The notes under the pieces are model-generated. The model ran no database searches. It saw only the letters and a list, made by a program, of their open reading frames with translations, and was not told the DNA's origin. Below are positions 44,771 through 55,374 of a stretch of DNA of 64,000 nucleotides, in pieces. Numbering within the stretch: position 1 is the stretch's first letter; each line of letters starts with the position of its first letter. The position numbers and the translations under genes are program-made. This stretch comes from Alphaproteobacteria bacterium (GTDB lineage Bacteria > Pseudomonadota > Alphaproteobacteria > DSM-16000 > Inquilinaceae), in assembly GCA_028284045.1 (NCBI GenBank), contig JANQSN010000043.1:1-64000 (forward strand), read 5' to 3'.

Positions 44771-45418
44771 CTAGAACTCGATGCCGGCTTGCGCCTTTAC
44801 GCCGGCGCGGAAGGGGTGCTTGACCATGGTCATGTCGGTGACCAGGTCGGCGACCTCCACCAGCGCGTCGGCGGCGTTGCGGCCGGTGACCACGACATGG
44901 GTCATTGCCGGCCGGGCGGTCAGCACCGCTAAGACCTCGTCCAGCGGCAGGTAGTCGTAGCGCAGGACGATGTTCAACTCGTCCAGCAGCACCATGCCGT
45001 AGCTGGGATCGGCGATCAGCGCCTTGGCCTTCTCCCAGGCGGCCTGGGCGGCGGCGATGTCGCGGCGGCGGTCCTGGGTTTCCCAGGTGAAACCTTCGCC
45101 CATGGTGAACAGGCTGACCTGGTCGGCGAAGCGGTCGAGCACGACGCGTTCGCCGGTCTGCCACTTGCCCTTCACGAACTGGACGACGCCGACCTTCATC
45201 CCGTTGCCGATGGCCCGGCAGACGAGGCCGAAGGCGGCGGTCGACTTCCCCTTGCCCTTGCCGGTGTGGACGATCAACAGGCCCTTTTCGATGGTCTTGG
45301 TGGCGACGATCTTGTCGCGCGCCGCCTTCTTCTTGACCATCTTCTCCGCGTGGCGGCGGTCGGCCTCGGCCTCCGCCGCGGGATCGGGTTCGAGGGGTTG
45401 TGGGTCCCCGGCCATCAT
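44771..45418 (-). CDS. cobO: Cob(I)yrinic acid a,c-diamide adenosyltransferase
   Basis: A 215-aa CobA/BtuR-type adenosyltransferase that transfers the 5'-deoxyadenosyl group from ATP to the corrin cobalt. The P-loop [15 protein letters not shown] is unusual for the class and diagnostic. [23 protein letters not shown] and VVVTGRNA complete the family pattern. The basic N-terminus ([12 protein letters not shown]) is typical. Its ATG overlaps the cobN TGA (ATGA), implying translational coupling. The open frame extends far upstream inside cobN, but that is a shadow. Confidence 0.96.
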   Translation of the reverse strand: MMAGDPQPLEPDPAAEAEADRRHAEKMVKKKAARDKIVATKTIEKGLLIVHTGKGKGKSTAAFGLVCRAIGNGMKVGVVQFVKGKWQTGERVVLDRFADQVSLFTMGEGFTWETQDRRRDIAAAQAAWEKAKALIADPSYGMVLLDELNIVLRYDYLPLDEVLAVLTARPAMTHVVVTGRNAADALVEVADLVTDMTMVKHPFRAGVKAQAGIEF

Positions 45419-48400
45419 GCTGTGCGGCCCTCCTTGGCCAGTTGGACAAGCGTATCGTAGGCGGTGTTGGCGTGCGGGCGCCACAGGCCGCGGTCCAGCG
45501 CGTCGCGCAGCTTGTCGGCAATCTCCGCCGCCGCGGCCGGGTTGACGTCCAACAGGAAGGCGCGGACCTGCGCGTCCCCGATATAGGCGTCGAACACGGC
45601 ATCGAAATGCTGGTCGCCGACGGCGCCCGTCGTGGCGGCGAAGGCGAACAGATAGTCCACGGTCGCCGCCATCTCGAAGGCGCCCTTGTAGCCGTGGCGC
45701 ATCACCCCGGCGATCCATTTGGGATTGACCGCCCGGCCGCGCACGGTGCGGGCGATCTCCTCTTCCAGGGAGCGGATGATGGGCCGCTCGGGCCGGGAAT
45801 GGTCGTTGTGCCAGACCGCCGGGCGGCGGCCCGACAGGTGATGCGCCGCCGCGGTCAGACCGCCTTCGAACTGGTAGTAGTCGTCGCTGTCCAGCAGGTC
45901 GTGCTCGCGGTTGTCCTGGTTGTGCACGACAGCGTCGATGCCGGCCAGGCGGCGGCGGAACCCGTCGGCCTCGCCGCGGCCCTCCGCCCCGTCGCCATAA
46001 GCGAAGCCGCCCCAGGCGACCACGGCTTCGGCGAGATCGCCGCGGTCCTGCCAGCCGCCTTCGTCCATCAGGGCTTGCAGGCCGGCGCCGTAGGCCCCGG
46101 GCTTGGCGCCGAAGATGCGGGTGGCGGCGCGGCGCTGCGCCGTCTCCGGCGACAGCCCTTGCGCCGCCAGCGCGGCGGCCTCCGCGGCGACGCGCGCAGC
46201 GACCGGGTTCAGCGCCGCCGGCTCGTCGAGCGCGGCCACGGCCCGCACGGCGCTGTCGATCAGGTCGATCTGGGCGGGGAAGGCATCGCGGAAGAAGCCG
46301 GAGATGCGCAAGGTCACGTCGACCCGCGGCCGGTCGAGCACGCTCAAGGGCAAGATGCGAAAGCCGGTAACGCGGCGCGAGGCGGCCTCCCAGTCCGGCT
46401 CCACCCCCAACAGCGCCAGCGCTTGCGCCAGATCGTCGCCGCCGGTGCGCATGTTGGAGGTGCCCCAGGCCGACAGCGCGACGGCGCGCGGCCAGTCGCC
46501 ATGCTCCTGGCGGTGGCGGTCGATCAGCAGGCAGGCGGACTGCCAGCCGAGCTGCCAGGCCGCCGGCGTCGGCACCGTGCGGGTGTCGACGGAGTAGAAG
46601 TTGCGCCCCGTCGGCAGCACGTCCGGCCGGCCGCGGCTGGGCGCGCCCGATGGGCCGGGCGCCAGGAACCGGCCGTCCAGCCCAGCCAGCAGGGCCGCCA
46701 TCTCCGCCGGCCCGCAGGCGTCCAGCGCCGGGGCCAGGGTCTCGGCGATCCCGCCGAGCACGGCCGCGGTTCGTTTCCAGGCCGGATCGATGGCGTGCGC
46801 GCCGGCCGCCAGGGCGCGGGCCAGCACCTCCAGCCGCTCCACGGTGTCGCCGGCGATGCGCCAGCGTTGCCCGGCGAGATCCGGCAGGTCCGCCAGCACG
46901 CCCGGCCGCGGCCCGGTCCAAGGCGCCGCCAGATCGGCGTCCAGCGGATCGAAGCCGAGGCCGAGATCGCCGGCCAGCGCGCGCAACAGCGAGGCGTCGC
47001 CACCCTCGCCCCGGCCGCGCGGCACGCGCGCCAGCGCCACCAGGGTATCGGTGCGCTGGTCGCCTGCCGGGGCGGTGCCGAAGACATGCAGCCCGTCGCG
47101 GATCTGCAGCTCCTTCAAATCGCACAGATAGGCGTCGAGGCGGGTCAGCACCGCCTCGGTCGGCTCGTCGGCGGCGAGGCCGAGATCGGCGGCTAGGCCG
47201 GAGCGCTGCGCAAGCTCGGTGATCTGCCGGGCCAGCAGGTCGAGCCGGCGCGGGTCCAGCCCGGCGGCGTCGTAGTACTCGTCGACCAGGGCTTCCAGGT
47301 CCTTCAGCGGGCCGTAGCTCTCCGCCCGGGTCAGCGGCGGGGTCAAGTGGTCGACGATGACGGCCTGGGTCCGGCGCTTGGCCTGGGTGCCCTCGCCGGG
47401 ATCGTTGACGATGAAGGGGTAGAGATGCGGCAGGGGGCCGAGCGCCGCCTCCGGACAGCACGCCTCGCTGAGCGCCAGTGCCTTGCCGGGCAGCCATTCC
47501 AGATTGCCGTGCTTGCCGACATGCACAACGGCATGGGCGTCGAAGTGCCCCCGCAGCCAGGCATAGACGGCGAGGTAGCCGTGGGGCGGCACCAGGTCGG
47601 GGCTGTGATAGGTCGCCTTGGGGTCGATGTTGTAGCCGCGGGCCGGCTGGATCGCGACGGCGACATGGCCGAAGCGGTGCAGCGGCAGGCGGAACCCGTC
47701 GCCCTCCACGAACGGGTCGGCGGCCGGGTCGCCCCATTGCGCGGTCACCGCCTGGCGCAGGGTGGCCGGCAGCGTGTCGAAGAAGGTGCCATAGTCGGCC
47801 AGCGACAGCCGCTCCCCGCCGCGGCGCGTTCCGCGCTGTGCGTTGGTCGGGCCGGCGCGCAACAGGTCGATCAGGGCGCGGCCGTCGGTCGGCGCGGCGC
47901 CCGTTTCGTAGCCGGCGCCCGACAGCGCCGCGAGAATGCCCGCGGCGCTGGCCGGGGTATCGAGCCCGACGCCGTTGGCCAGGCGGCCGTCGCGGTTGGG
48001 ATAGTTGGCCAGCAAGAGGGCGACCCGCCGCTGCCCGGTCGGCGTGCGGGCCAGCCGCGTCCAGGCGGCGGCGAGTTGCGCGGTGAAGGCGACGCGGTCG
48101 GCGACCGGCCGGTGCATCGCCACCGACACCTGGGTTGCCGGGTCGTAGCGCGCTTCGGCCTTGAAGCTGACGGCACGGGTCAGCACCCGGCCGTCGACCT
48201 CCGGCAAAGCGACCGACATGGCGATATCGCGGGGGCCGAGCCCGCTGGCGCCGTCGCGCCACGCCGCCTCTTGGCCTTGCGCGAAGACGGCTTGCAGCAC
48301 CGGCCGGCCGGGGGCGTCCAGCACGGTGGGCGCGAAGGGCCGGCCGGGCTGGGAGACGGCGAACCCGGTGGCGTTCACCACCACATCCGGCGGTGCGCGG

Positions 48401-49167
48401 GCGAACAGGCTGGCCACCACCTCCGCCGCCTGGGCGTCCTTCAGGCTGGCGACATGCAGCGGCAGCGGGTTCAGCCCGGCGTCGCGAAGCGCGCCGATCA
48501 GCGCGTCGACCGGTGCCAGCAGGCCGCCTTGCAGCAGGGCCCGGTAGAAGACCAAGGCCGCCACAGGGGCGTCGGGCTGCCAGTGCGCCTGAACGGCCGC
48601 AAGGTCGGGTGCCGCCCGGCCGGGCCAGTAGAGCCCGGCGCGCATCAGCGGCACGGGGGCGGCGGGTGCGTCCGCCGAACCGTCGATCACATGCGCGGCA
48701 TAGGTGAGCAGATGATCGAAATTGTCCGGTCCGCCATGCACGAAGTAGCCGAGCAGGCGCGCCAGCACCGGTGCCGGCAGGGTCGAGGCGCGGGTGAGCG
48801 CCGGGTCCGGCTTGTCGTCGCCGGGCAGCAGCGCCAGGGCCGGCCCGCCGGCCCGCGCCGCGGCGGCGAGCTGCTCCACCCCATAGGACCAGTAGCCGAC
48901 GCCGCCCAGCAGGCGGACGACGACCAGCCGGGCGTGGGCCGCCACCCGCTCAAGATACAGGTCCACCGACAGATGGTGGCCGAGCTGCATCAGGTTGGCG
49001 AGCCGCAGGCTGGGCGCCGCTGTGCCCGCGCGGGCCTGGGCGGCGGCCAGCGCGCCAAGCTCGCTGTCGGCGGCCGACAGGATGACGATGTCGCCGGGGT
49101 CCTGGGCGAGGTCGACCGCCTCCGACCCGTCGGTGATCTCGCCCGGCTGGGCCGCCAGCAGATGCAT
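45415..49167 (-). CDS. cobN: Cobaltochelatase subunit CobN
   Basis: A 1250-aa large subunit of the aerobic, ATP-dependent cobaltochelatase, which inserts Co2+ into hydrogenobyrinic acid a,c-diamide together with CobS and CobT. Recognisable CobN/BchH landmarks include [57 protein letters not shown]-like [13 protein letters not shown] and [10 protein letters not shown]. The length is near the usual 1250-1280. The ATG at 49167 overlaps the cobW stop (TGATG); the longer frame to 49281 lies inside cobW. cobS and cobT are not in the window. Confidence 0.96.
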   Translation of the reverse strand: MHLLAAQPGEITDGSEAVDLAQDPGDIVILSAADSELGALAAAQARAGTAAPSLRLANLMQLGHHLSVDLYLERVAAHARLVVVRLLGGVGYWSYGVEQLAAAARAGGPALALLPGDDKPDPALTRASTLPAPVLARLLGYFVHGGPDNFDHLLTYAAHVIDGSADAPAAPVPLMRAGLYWPGRAAPDLAAVQAHWQPDAPVAALVFYRALLQGGLLAPVDALIGALRDAGLNPLPLHVASLKDAQAAEVVASLFARAPPDVVVNATGFAVSQPGRPFAPTVLDAPGRPVLQAVFAQGQEAAWRDGASGLGPRDIAMSVALPEVDGRVLTRAVSFKAEARYDPATQVSVAMHRPVADRVAFTAQLAAAWTRLARTPTGQRRVALLLANYPNRDGRLANGVGLDTPASAAGILAALSGAGYETGAAPTDGRALIDLLRAGPTNAQRGTRRGGERLSLADYGTFFDTLPATLRQAVTAQWGDPAADPFVEGDGFRLPLHRFGHVAVAIQPARGYNIDPKATYHSPDLVPPHGYLAVYAWLRGHFDAHAVVHVGKHGNLEWLPGKALALSEACCPEAALGPLPHLYPFIVNDPGEGTQAKRRTQAVIVDHLTPPLTRAESYGPLKDLEALVDEYYDAAGLDPRRLDLLARQITELAQRSGLAADLGLAADEPTEAVLTRLDAYLCDLKELQIRDGLHVFGTAPAGDQRTDTLVALARVPRGRGEGGDASLLRALAGDLGLGFDPLDADLAAPWTGPRPGVLADLPDLAGQRWRIAGDTVERLEVLARALAAGAHAIDPAWKRTAAVLGGIAETLAPALDACGPAEMAALLAGLDGRFLAPGPSGAPSRGRPDVLPTGRNFYSVDTRTVPTPAAWQLGWQSACLLIDRHRQEHGDWPRAVALSAWGTSNMRTGGDDLAQALALLGVEPDWEAASRRVTGFRILPLSVLDRPRVDVTLRISGFFRDAFPAQIDLIDSAVRAVAALDEPAALNPVAARVAAEAAALAAQGLSPETAQRRAATRIFGAKPGAYGAGLQALMDEGGWQDRGDLAEAVVAWGGFAYGDGAEGRGEADGFRRRLAGIDAVVHNQDNREHDLLDSDDYYQFEGGLTAAAHHLSGRRPAVWHNDHSRPERPIIRSLEEEIARTVRGRAVNPKWIAGVMRHGYKGAFEMAATVDYLFAFAATTGAVGDQHFDAVFDAYIGDAQVRAFLLDVNPAAAAEIADKLRDALDRGLWRPHANTAYDTLVQLAKEGRTA

Positions 49168-50225
49168 CAGGCGACGGCGGCCGATACCGGCTGGTCGAAC
49201 GCCGCGGCGATGGCCGCCATGTCCATATGCTTCAGCCCGATCACCACCAGGCCGCCGGTGCGCGGCTCGCCGTCCACCCAAGGCCGGTCGAAATAGGTGT
49301 CGATGCGCCGGCCCACCGCCTGGATGGCCAGGCGCATCGGCCGGCCGTCGACCGCGGCGAAGCCCTTGGCCCGCAACACGCCGTCCAGTGCCAGCACCCG
49401 ATCGATCCGCGCCCTCAGCGCCGCGGCATCGGCGACCGCTGGCAGATCGACATGCACGCTGGCGAAGTCGTCGTGGTCATGCTCGCCGGCGTCGTCGTGA
49501 ACGGAGCGGCGGGCGGCCAGATCATCCTCCGCCGCCGCGCCGAGGCCGAGCAGGACCGCCGGGTCGATGCGGCCATGGTCGGTCTCCACCACCTCCACGC
49601 CGGCGCGCAAGAATGGCGCCATGGCGTCGCGCGCCGCCCCGCGGCCCGACCCGTCGATCTGGTCGGTCTTGTTCAGGAGCACGAGATCGGCGGCCTGAAG
49701 CTGGTCGTGGAACAGCTCCTCCAGCGGGTCGTCATGCTCGATGGTCGGGTCGGCCTCGCGCGCCGCGGCGACGGCGGCCGGGTCTTGCGCGAACAGGCCG
49801 GCGGCCGCCGCCGGGGCGTCGACCACCGTCACCACGCCGTCGACGGTCAGCCGGGTGCGCACCTCCGGCCAGTCGAACGCCTTGATCAGCGGCTTGGGCA
49901 GCGCGAGGCCGCTGGTTTCGATGACGATATGATCGGGCCGCGGCGTGCGCTCCACCAGCGCCAGCATGGTCGGCAGGAAGTCGTCGGCAACGGTGCAGCA
50001 GATGCAGCCATTGGTCAGCTCGACGATGTCCTCGTCGGCGCAAGTCTCCACGCCGCAGCCGCGCACCAGCTCGCGGTCGACGCCCATATCGCCGAACTCG
50101 TTGATCACCAGGGCCAGGCGGTGGCCGCGGGCATTGGCCAGGAGATGGCGGATCAGCGTCGTCTTGCCGGCACCGAGAAAGCCGGTAATGACGGTGGCCG
50201 GGATCTTGGCGAGGGCCTGGGTCAT
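49167..50225 (-). CDS. cobW: CobW-family GTPase/metallochaperone
   Basis: A 352-aa COG0523 G3E-family GTPase proposed to supply cobalt to the CobN chelatase. Walker A GFLGAGKTT is at 15-23, and the metal-binding CxCC motif lies in ELTNGCICC. ETSGLALPKP, the guanine-specificity motif NKTD and a His/Asp-rich metal-binding loop (GEHDHDDF) follow, then the CobW C-terminal domain (LRAKGFAAVDGRP). It overlaps cobU by 4 nt and cobN by 1 nt, which strongly supports a cobalt role here rather than zinc. Confidence 0.95.
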   Translation of the reverse strand: MTQALAKIPATVITGFLGAGKTTLIRHLLANARGHRLALVINEFGDMGVDRELVRGCGVETCADEDIVELTNGCICCTVADDFLPTMLALVERTPRPDHIVIETSGLALPKPLIKAFDWPEVRTRLTVDGVVTVVDAPAAAAGLFAQDPAAVAAAREADPTIEHDDPLEELFHDQLQAADLVLLNKTDQIDGSGRGAARDAMAPFLRAGVEVVETDHGRIDPAVLLGLGAAAEDDLAARRSVHDDAGEHDHDDFASVHVDLPAVADAAALRARIDRVLALDGVLRAKGFAAVDGRPMRLAIQAVGRRIDTYFDRPWVDGEPRTGGLVVIGLKHMDMAAIAAAFDQPVSAAVA

Positions 50226-50797
50226 GATCGGGCTCCGGTGGCGAGAGGCAGGGGGTCGGCGGCGGCGGGCTTCAGCCGGAGGGCCAGGCCCGCAGCGGCC
50301 AGGATCACTTGGTCGGCGGTCTCCGCGACCGCCTGGTGTAGCCGGCCGGCCTCGTCGCGGAACCGGCGGGCGAGCGGGTTGTCGGGCACGATGCCCTGGC
50401 CGACCTCGTTGGAGACCAGGACGACCGGCCCGTCCAGCGTCGAGAGTACCGCGGTCAGGTGCTCGCGCGCCGCCACCGGGTCTTGGTCGGCGCCCATCAG
50501 GTTGGACAGCCACAGCGTCAAGCAGTCGACCAGAACGGCGCGGTCGGGGCCGGCGATGGCGCCTAGCGTGTCGGCCAGCGCCAACGGCTCCTCCACCGTC
50601 GTCCAGCCGACGTCGCGGCGGTCGGCCCGGTGGCGGGCGATGCGCTGGGCCATCTCGTCGTCGCCGGCGGTCGCGGTGGCGAGGTAGACGGGGTCGAGCC
50701 CGGTCTCGGTGACCAGCCGTTCCGCCAGCCGGCTCTTGCCCGACCGGGCGCCGCCGAGGATCAGCGTAAGGGGGGCGGTCGGCAGGCAGTCGGTCAC
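50222..50797 (-). CDS. cobU: Adenosylcobinamide kinase / adenosylcobinamide-phosphate guanylyltransferase
   Basis: A 191-aa bifunctional enzyme (CobU in Salmonella, CobP in Pseudomonas) that phosphorylates adenosylcobinamide and then adds GMP. P-loop LILGGARSGKSRLAE, then YLATATAGDDEM, RHRADR (the guanylylated His region), VLVDCLTLWLSNLM and VSNEVGQGIVPDN are all family motifs. It overlaps cobW by 4 nt. The 66-nt gap to the cobC stop shows no cobalamin-riboswitch B12 box. Confidence 0.96.
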   Translation of the reverse strand: MTDCLPTAPLTLILGGARSGKSRLAERLVTETGLDPVYLATATAGDDEMAQRIARHRADRRDVGWTTVEEPLALADTLGAIAGPDRAVLVDCLTLWLSNLMGADQDPVAAREHLTAVLSTLDGPVVLVSNEVGQGIVPDNPLARRFRDEAGRLHQAVAETADQVILAAAGLALRLKPAAADPLPLATGARS

Positions 50798-50863
50798 GGG
50801 CGATCGGGTCGGGATTTGCGAGGACTCAGGGCCGGCGACAGTAGGAACAGCGCCGCCGGCTCG

Positions 50864-51919
50864 TCAATCGGCGCCCGCGGCCGATGCGACGCCGAGCGCG
50901 GCGGTCAGGCGCCGCCAGTCCCCCTCAGCCCCGGGCAGGCCGAAGCGCAGCCAGCGCGGATGGGCGTCGAAGCGCCGGACCAGGATGGCGTGGCCGGCCA
51001 GCCGGTCGGCGAGATCGCCCGCCGCGCCCGGCGTCTCCACCAGGCGGAGCAGCGGCGTGCCGCCCAGCGGCCGGCAGCCGGCGCGCGTCAGCACGCCGTC
51101 GAGGCGGCGGGCTGCGTCATCGAGCCGCGGCCGCGTCGCCGCCAGCCAGTCGCGGTCCTCAAGCGCCGCCGCGCCCACCGCCAGGGCCGGCCCCGAAACG
51201 GCCCAGGCGCCGAGCGCCCGGCTGAGCGCGTCGCACAGCGCTGTTGGCGCCAGCGCGAAGCCGAGGCGCAGGCCCGCCAGGCCGAAGATCTTGCCGAAGG
51301 ACTTCAGGACGATCAGGCCGGGCCGGCCGGCGGCGGCGGCGATGCTGGTTCCCGGCATCGCCTCGGCAAAGGCCTCGTCGGCGACCAGCCAGCCCCCGGC
51401 GGCGGCGAGGCGGTCGGCCAGGCCGATCAGCCCGGCGGGCGGCCAGTGCCGGCCATCGGGGTTGTTGGGTTGGCCCAGCGCCACGACCCGCGGACCCTCG
51501 CCCGCCGCGAAGGCGTCCGCCGCCGCCAGGTCCGCCAGGTCGGCGACGGCGTGGCCCGCGGCGCGCCATTGCGCGCCGTGCTCGCCATAGGTCGGCTCGA
51601 CGACGCCGACGGCGACCGGCGCGATCAGCCGCGGCAGCCATTGCAGGATCGCCTGGGTGCCGGGCGCGGCGACGATAGCCGCCGCCTTGCCGGCGCCGTA
51701 GGCGGTGCGCGCCGCGGCGGTCAGCCGGGCTTCGGCGTCGCGCTGGGGCAGCCGGGTCCAGGTCTCCGCCGCCAGCGGCGGGACCGGGTAGGGCCAGGGG
51801 TTGATGCCGGTCGACAGGTCCAGCCAGGCCGAGGCCGGGCGGCCGGTCCGCGCCGCCGCGCCGGCGACGTCGCCGCCATGCGCCGGCCGGTCGGCGGTGT
51901 CCGATGCGGGCGGGCTCAC
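50864..51919 (-). CDS. cobC: Threonine-phosphate decarboxylase-like aminotransferase (CobD/CobC)
   Basis: A 351-aa fold-type I PLP protein of the histidinol-phosphate aminotransferase group, producing (R)-1-amino-2-propanol phosphate for the nucleotide loop. Landmarks: LDLSTGINPWPYPVP, GTQAILQWLPRL, LGQPNNPDG, ADEAFAEAMPG, the PLP lysine in LKSFGKIFGLAGLRLGF, and the final RFGLPG Arg. The start is the GTG at 51919, whose GTGA overlaps the ccrM stop codon; no ATG is available near the family N-terminus. It is called cobC in Pseudomonas nomenclature and cobD in Salmonella. Confidence 0.92.
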   Translation of the reverse strand: MSPPASDTADRPAHGGDVAGAAARTGRPASAWLDLSTGINPWPYPVPPLAAETWTRLPQRDAEARLTAAARTAYGAGKAAAIVAAPGTQAILQWLPRLIAPVAVGVVEPTYGEHGAQWRAAGHAVADLADLAAADAFAAGEGPRVVALGQPNNPDGRHWPPAGLIGLADRLAAAGGWLVADEAFAEAMPGTSIAAAAGRPGLIVLKSFGKIFGLAGLRLGFALAPTALCDALSRALGAWAVSGPALAVGAAALEDRDWLAATRPRLDDAARRLDGVLTRAGCRPLGGTPLLRLVETPGAAGDLADRLAGHAILVRRFDAHPRWLRFGLPGAEGDWRRLTAALGVASAAGAD

Positions 51920-53022
51920 GCCAGCTCGGCCCGCACCTTCTGGCGGTAGACGTCGATCGGCACCCAGTGGCCGTTGGCCTGGCGGACATGCCAGAAGATC
52001 CAGCCGTTGCAGCTTGGCGCACCCTGCAGCAGCGCCCCCACCTTGTGGATCGAGCCGACCACGCGGCCGGTGTGATTCTCGCCGATCACCGTGCCGTCGG
52101 CGCGGACGCGAACGGCGAAGCGCCGCGAGGGGTCGGCCAGCGTCTCGCCCGGCCGGATCATCCCGCTTTCGACGAGCTGGCCGAAGGGGATGCGCGGTTC
52201 CTGGCGCTTCGGGGTGATCGCCAGCACCTCCGGATCGGCGTCGAAGGGGGTGGCGGCGATGCGGGCGCGGGCGCGCTCGGCATGGGCGGGGTCCTGCTCG
52301 ATGCCGACGAAGCGGCGGCCGAGGCGGCGCGCCACCACGCCCGTCGTGCCGGTGCCGAGGAACGGGTCGAGTACCAAGTCCCCCGGCCGGCTGGTCGACA
52401 GCACGACGCGGTAGAGCAGGGCTTCCGGCTTCTGCGTCGGGTGCGCCTTGGTCTTGCCGTCGTCGGTGCGCAACCGTTCCGGTCCCGAACAGATCGGCAA
52501 CAGCCAATCGCTGCGCATCTGCAGATCGTCGTTCAGCCGCTTCATGGCGTCGTAGTTGAAGAACGGCCGTCCGTCCGGCGACCGGGCCGCCCAGATCAGC
52601 GTCTCATGGGCGTTGGTGAAGCGGGTGCCGCGAAAGTTCGGCATCGGGTTGGTCTTGCGCCAGACCACGTCGTTCATCACCCAGAAGCCGAGATCCTGCA
52701 GGACCGCGCCGACCCGGAAGATGTTGTGGTAGCTGCCGATGACCCAAAGGCTGCCGTCCTTCTTCAGGACGCGGCGGCATTCGCCCAGCCAGGCGCGGGT
52801 GAAGGCGTCGTAGTCGGCGAAACCGTCGAAGCGGTCCCACGCCGCCTCCACCCCGTCGACGCGGGTGTTGTTGGGCCGGTACAGCTCCCCACCCAACTGA
52901 AGGTTATAGGGTGGGTCGGCAAAGATCAGGTCCACGGAGCCCGGCGCCAAGTCCTGCAGATGATGCAGACAGTCGCCGATCAGGATCCGTTCGCCATCCA
53001 TTGGAGGAGTCGTCTTCGTCAT
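51916..53022 (-). CDS. ccrM: Cell-cycle-regulated DNA adenine methyltransferase CcrM (GANTC)
   Basis: A 368-aa beta-class N6-adenine methyltransferase. Motif IV DPPYNLQL starts at residue 36 and motif I DPFLGTG lies at 219-225, in the beta-class order. The extra C-terminal domain of about 90 residues, with SCNGWIFWH, is characteristic of CcrM and needed for GANTC recognition. In Caulobacter, CcrM methylates new DNA at the end of replication. The ATG at 53022 matches the family start. rnhB lies 34 nt upstream. Its stop codon overlaps the GTG of cobC. Confidence 0.95.
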   Translation of the reverse strand: MTKTTPPMDGERILIGDCLHHLQDLAPGSVDLIFADPPYNLQLGGELYRPNNTRVDGVEAAWDRFDGFADYDAFTRAWLGECRRVLKKDGSLWVIGSYHNIFRVGAVLQDLGFWVMNDVVWRKTNPMPNFRGTRFTNAHETLIWAARSPDGRPFFNYDAMKRLNDDLQMRSDWLLPICSGPERLRTDDGKTKAHPTQKPEALLYRVVLSTSRPGDLVLDPFLGTGTTGVVARRLGRRFVGIEQDPAHAERARARIAATPFDADPEVLAITPKRQEPRIPFGQLVESGMIRPGETLADPSRRFAVRVRADGTVIGENHTGRVVGSIHKVGALLQGAPSCNGWIFWHVRQANGHWVPIDVYRQKVRAELA

Positions 53023-53056
53023 GACTGGCGGACCATGAGTCAGCCGGCAGCCGACG

Positions 53057-53668
53057 TCAATCCTGTACCGCCCGGCAAGGCGCGAAGCTGCGGCGGTGGT
53101 GCGGGGTGAGGCCGAGCCGGGCGATCGCCGCGCGATGCGCCGCCGTGGGATAGCCGGCGTTGCGCTCCCAGCCATAGCCGGGGTGCCGTTCGGCCAGATC
53201 AGCCATCAGCCGGTCGCGGTGCACCTTGGCGAGGATCGAGGCGGCGGCGATCGACAGGCTTCGAGCATCGCCACGCACCACCGCGGTTGCCGGGCAGGGC
53301 AGGTCGGCCGGCAACCGGTTGCCGTCGATAAGCAGGGCGGCTGGCGCGCAGGCCAGCGCCGCCACCGCCCGGTGCATCGCCAGATGCGCGGCGGCGAGGA
53401 TGTTCAGCCGGTCGATCTCCGCCGGGCTGGCCTCGCCCAGCGCGGAGGTCACAGCGTCTTGCAACAGCGGTGCCAGGGCCATGCGCTTGGCTGCCGACAG
53501 CGCCTTGCTGTCGTCGATCCGGGCGGCCAGGGCGGGGTCGAGATCGCCCGGCAGCACGACGGCGGCGGCGACCACGGGGCCGGCCAGCGGCCCGCGGCCG
53601 ACCTCGTCCACCCCGGCGACGACGCGGCCGGGCCAGCCCTGCGCGGCCTCTAGACTAGTGTCGGGCAT
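53057..53668 (-). CDS. rnhB: Ribonuclease HII
   Basis: A 203-aa endonuclease that cuts RNA of RNA-DNA hybrids and misincorporated ribonucleotides. The [19 protein letters not shown] motif carries the catalytic Asp21 and Glu22. [19 protein letters not shown] (third acidic) and [19 protein letters not shown] (fourth Asp and family Ser/Ala run) follow. Its start overlaps the upstream MFS gene by 14 nt. The rnhB-ccrM neighbourhood recurs in alphaproteobacteria to my knowledge. Confidence 0.97.
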   Translation of the reverse strand: MPDTSLEAAQGWPGRVVAGVDEVGRGPLAGPVVAAAVVLPGDLDPALAARIDDSKALSAAKRMALAPLLQDAVTSALGEASPAEIDRLNILAAAHLAMHRAVAALACAPAALLIDGNRLPADLPCPATAVVRGDARSLSIAAASILAKVHRDRLMADLAERHPGYGWERNAGYPTAAHRAAIARLGLTPHHRRSFAPCRAVQD

Positions 53669-54872
53669 CGCCGTCTCGGCGGCGGCCGGCGCGCCAGATC
53701 AGCCCCAGCGCCAGTACCAGAACGACAGCCGGGTAGAGCGCCGACAGGCGGAAGAGATCGCCGAGCGCGATCGCCTCGCGCAGCAGGCCGACCAAGAACG
53801 TGCCGGACCCGGCGCCGATCATCAGGGCCGCCATCATCATCGCCGAGACGAAGGGGACGGCGCCGGGGAACCGCCGCGTCGCCTCCGCCACGGTCAGCGG
53901 AAAGAAGGCGGAGCAGGCGAGCCCGGCGAAGGCGAAGGCGGCGATACCGGCCGCCGTTCCCTGGGTCGCCGGCACGACGTTGAACGCAACCATCATCAAG
54001 ACCGGCAGGGCGAGCCAGATCGGCGTCGCCCGGAACCGGACCAGGAGGGTGGCGACCACCAGCCGCCCGGTCACCAGCGCCGCCCAGAAGGCCGACAGGC
54101 CCCAGGGCGCGATGGCGGAATCGACCTGCTTCTCCTGGGACAGGAAGACGACGGCCCAGTTGCTGAACGTGCCTTCGGCGACGGCATAGAGGATTACGAT
54201 GGCCACCAGGGTCCAGAAGGCTGGATTGCGCAGCGGTGGGGCGCTCGCCGGGGCGTCGGTTTCCGGGTCGGGCGGCGCCTCGACCGGCAGCCGGATGAGG
54301 CCGGCCGAAAACACCGTGCAGAGCGCGAGCGCCACGACGGTCAGCGGATAGGCCGGCCATAGGCCGGCGCCGCTGGCCAGGCCCGCGACGAACGGCCCGA
54401 CGGCGAAGCCGGCGCCGAAGAGGGTGTGGGCCGTGACCAGCGCGGCATCGGCGCGCGCCGGGAACAGCAGGCGTGGATAGGTGTTGAGGGGCGCGCCGAG
54501 CAGGCCGAAGGCGAGGCCCAGCGCCGCGCCACCCAGCATCAGCACCGGCAGCACCGCCGCCGGGCCGGCCAGCGCGCTGCCCGCGAGGCAAAGCTGCGAC
54601 GCGACGTTGGCCAGCATCGCCCCGACCAGCAGCCGCTTGAGCCCGAAGCGCCGGGCCAGCAGCCCGCCGGCCAGCGCGCCCAGCACGGCCAAGGCGATCT
54701 GCGGCAGGAACAGCGCGCCATAGGCGGCATCGGATATCCCGAGATCGCCCGTCAGGACGGCACTGAGGCCCGGGAAGCTGACGACCGCCAGCCCCTGCAG
54801 GAAGGCCGCACCATAGACAAGTCCCGCGGCAGCCGGCCGAGACGGCAGGGGGGTGGGCGCGACACCGCGCAT
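53655..54872 (-). CDS. MFS transporter (12-helix)
   Basis: A 405-aa inner-membrane major facilitator. About twelve hydrophobic helices are present, with the loop 2-3 motif [19 protein letters not shown] in the first half. There is no obvious substrate signature. AAGGACCTGCC precedes the ATG. It overlaps rnhB and heads the ccrM-cob series, which may be coincidental or could link it to uptake or efflux of a metabolite of that pathway. The 230-nt region upstream (54873-55095) shows no gene. Confidence 0.85.
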   Translation of the reverse strand: MRGVAPTPLPSRPAAAGLVYGAAFLQGLAVVSFPGLSAVLTGDLGISDAAYGALFLPQIALAVLGALAGGLLARRFGLKRLLVGAMLANVASQLCLAGSALAGPAAVLPVLMLGGAALGLAFGLLGAPLNTYPRLLFPARADAALVTAHTLFGAGFAVGPFVAGLASGAGLWPAYPLTVVALALCTVFSAGLIRLPVEAPPDPETDAPASAPPLRNPAFWTLVAIVILYAVAEGTFSNWAVVFLSQEKQVDSAIAPWGLSAFWAALVTGRLVVATLLVRFRATPIWLALPVLMMVAFNVVPATQGTAAGIAAFAFAGLACSAFFPLTVAEATRRFPGAVPFVSAMMMAALMIGAGSGTFLVGLLREAIALGDLFRLSALYPAVVLVLALGLIWRAGRRRDGDARH

Positions 54873-55095
54873 GGCAGGTCCTTCAGCGATGCCCCGGGGA
54901 ATCCGGCCCGAAGGGCGCCGGGGGTGGGGCGGGCACGACTGCTGTTGTGGATGCTCGGCCCGGCCGAGGCGTATCGCCGGGGTTCGTTCACGCTCACTCG
55001 TAACCGGGCGCGCGGTGCCGCATCAATAGCGGGATCCGGATCGCCGGGTCCGCCTTCTGACAGGCAAGTCGCACCAGCCCAAGGACGACCGCCCC

Positions 55096-55360
55096 ATGCC
55101 GGATTTCCGCCGTTTCCTTGCCGCCGGACTATCCAGCCGAAGCCGTGGTGCGCCGAGTGCGCCAAGCCGGGACGATCAAATGGCAGGGTGCGGAGCTGTT
55201 CATCAGCGAGGCTCTGGCCCGCGAGCCGGTCGGATTGTTCCCGGTCGGCGAGGACATCTGGCTGGTCAAGTATGGACCGGTGGTGCTCGGCACGATGAGG
55301 GGGAGAGAAGGATTGATCCGCGTTGGGCCGGGGTGGCCGCCCCGGCCCAACGCGGCCTGA
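55096..55360 (+). pseudogene. Remnant of an IS481-like transposase C-terminus
   Basis: The frame from 55118 reads LPPDYPAEAVVRRVRQAG, then TIKWQGAELFISEALAREPV and LVKYGPVVLGTM. This is the C-terminal tail pattern of integrase-core (IS481-like) transposases, which end with IxxxGxxxFxSEALxGExVGL. The preceding residues (RPMPDF) fit the same family in another frame, so a frameshift lies at about 55105-55117. The catalytic core is absent. The last codons run into a palindrome at 55321-55352. Confidence 0.6.
55321..55352. repeat. 13-bp perfect inverted repeat at the end of the transposase remnant
   Basis: CGTTGGGCCGGGG (55321-55333) and CCCCGGCCCAACG (55340-55352) flank a 6-nt loop. It is a strong hairpin that could terminate transcription or be a residual mobile-element feature. 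Confidence 0.6.
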
Positions 55361-55374
55361 ACGAAACGAGAAAC

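Noticed and set aside
45419-48262. Apparent long N-terminal extension of cobO
   Set aside because: The open frame runs inside cobN in another frame. The family start and the ATGA overlap place the cobO start at 45418.
47347-49296. Open frame of about 650 codons on the plus strand opposite cobN
   Set aside because: High-GC shadow; the minus strand encodes recognisable CobN throughout and the plus-strand peptide is Gly/Arg/Ala/Gln-rich with no motif.
50798-50863. Possible cobalamin riboswitch before cobU or cbiB
   Set aside because: No B12-box-like GCCACTG or the expected stem pattern was found before cobU (50798-50863) or cbiB (42116-42295).
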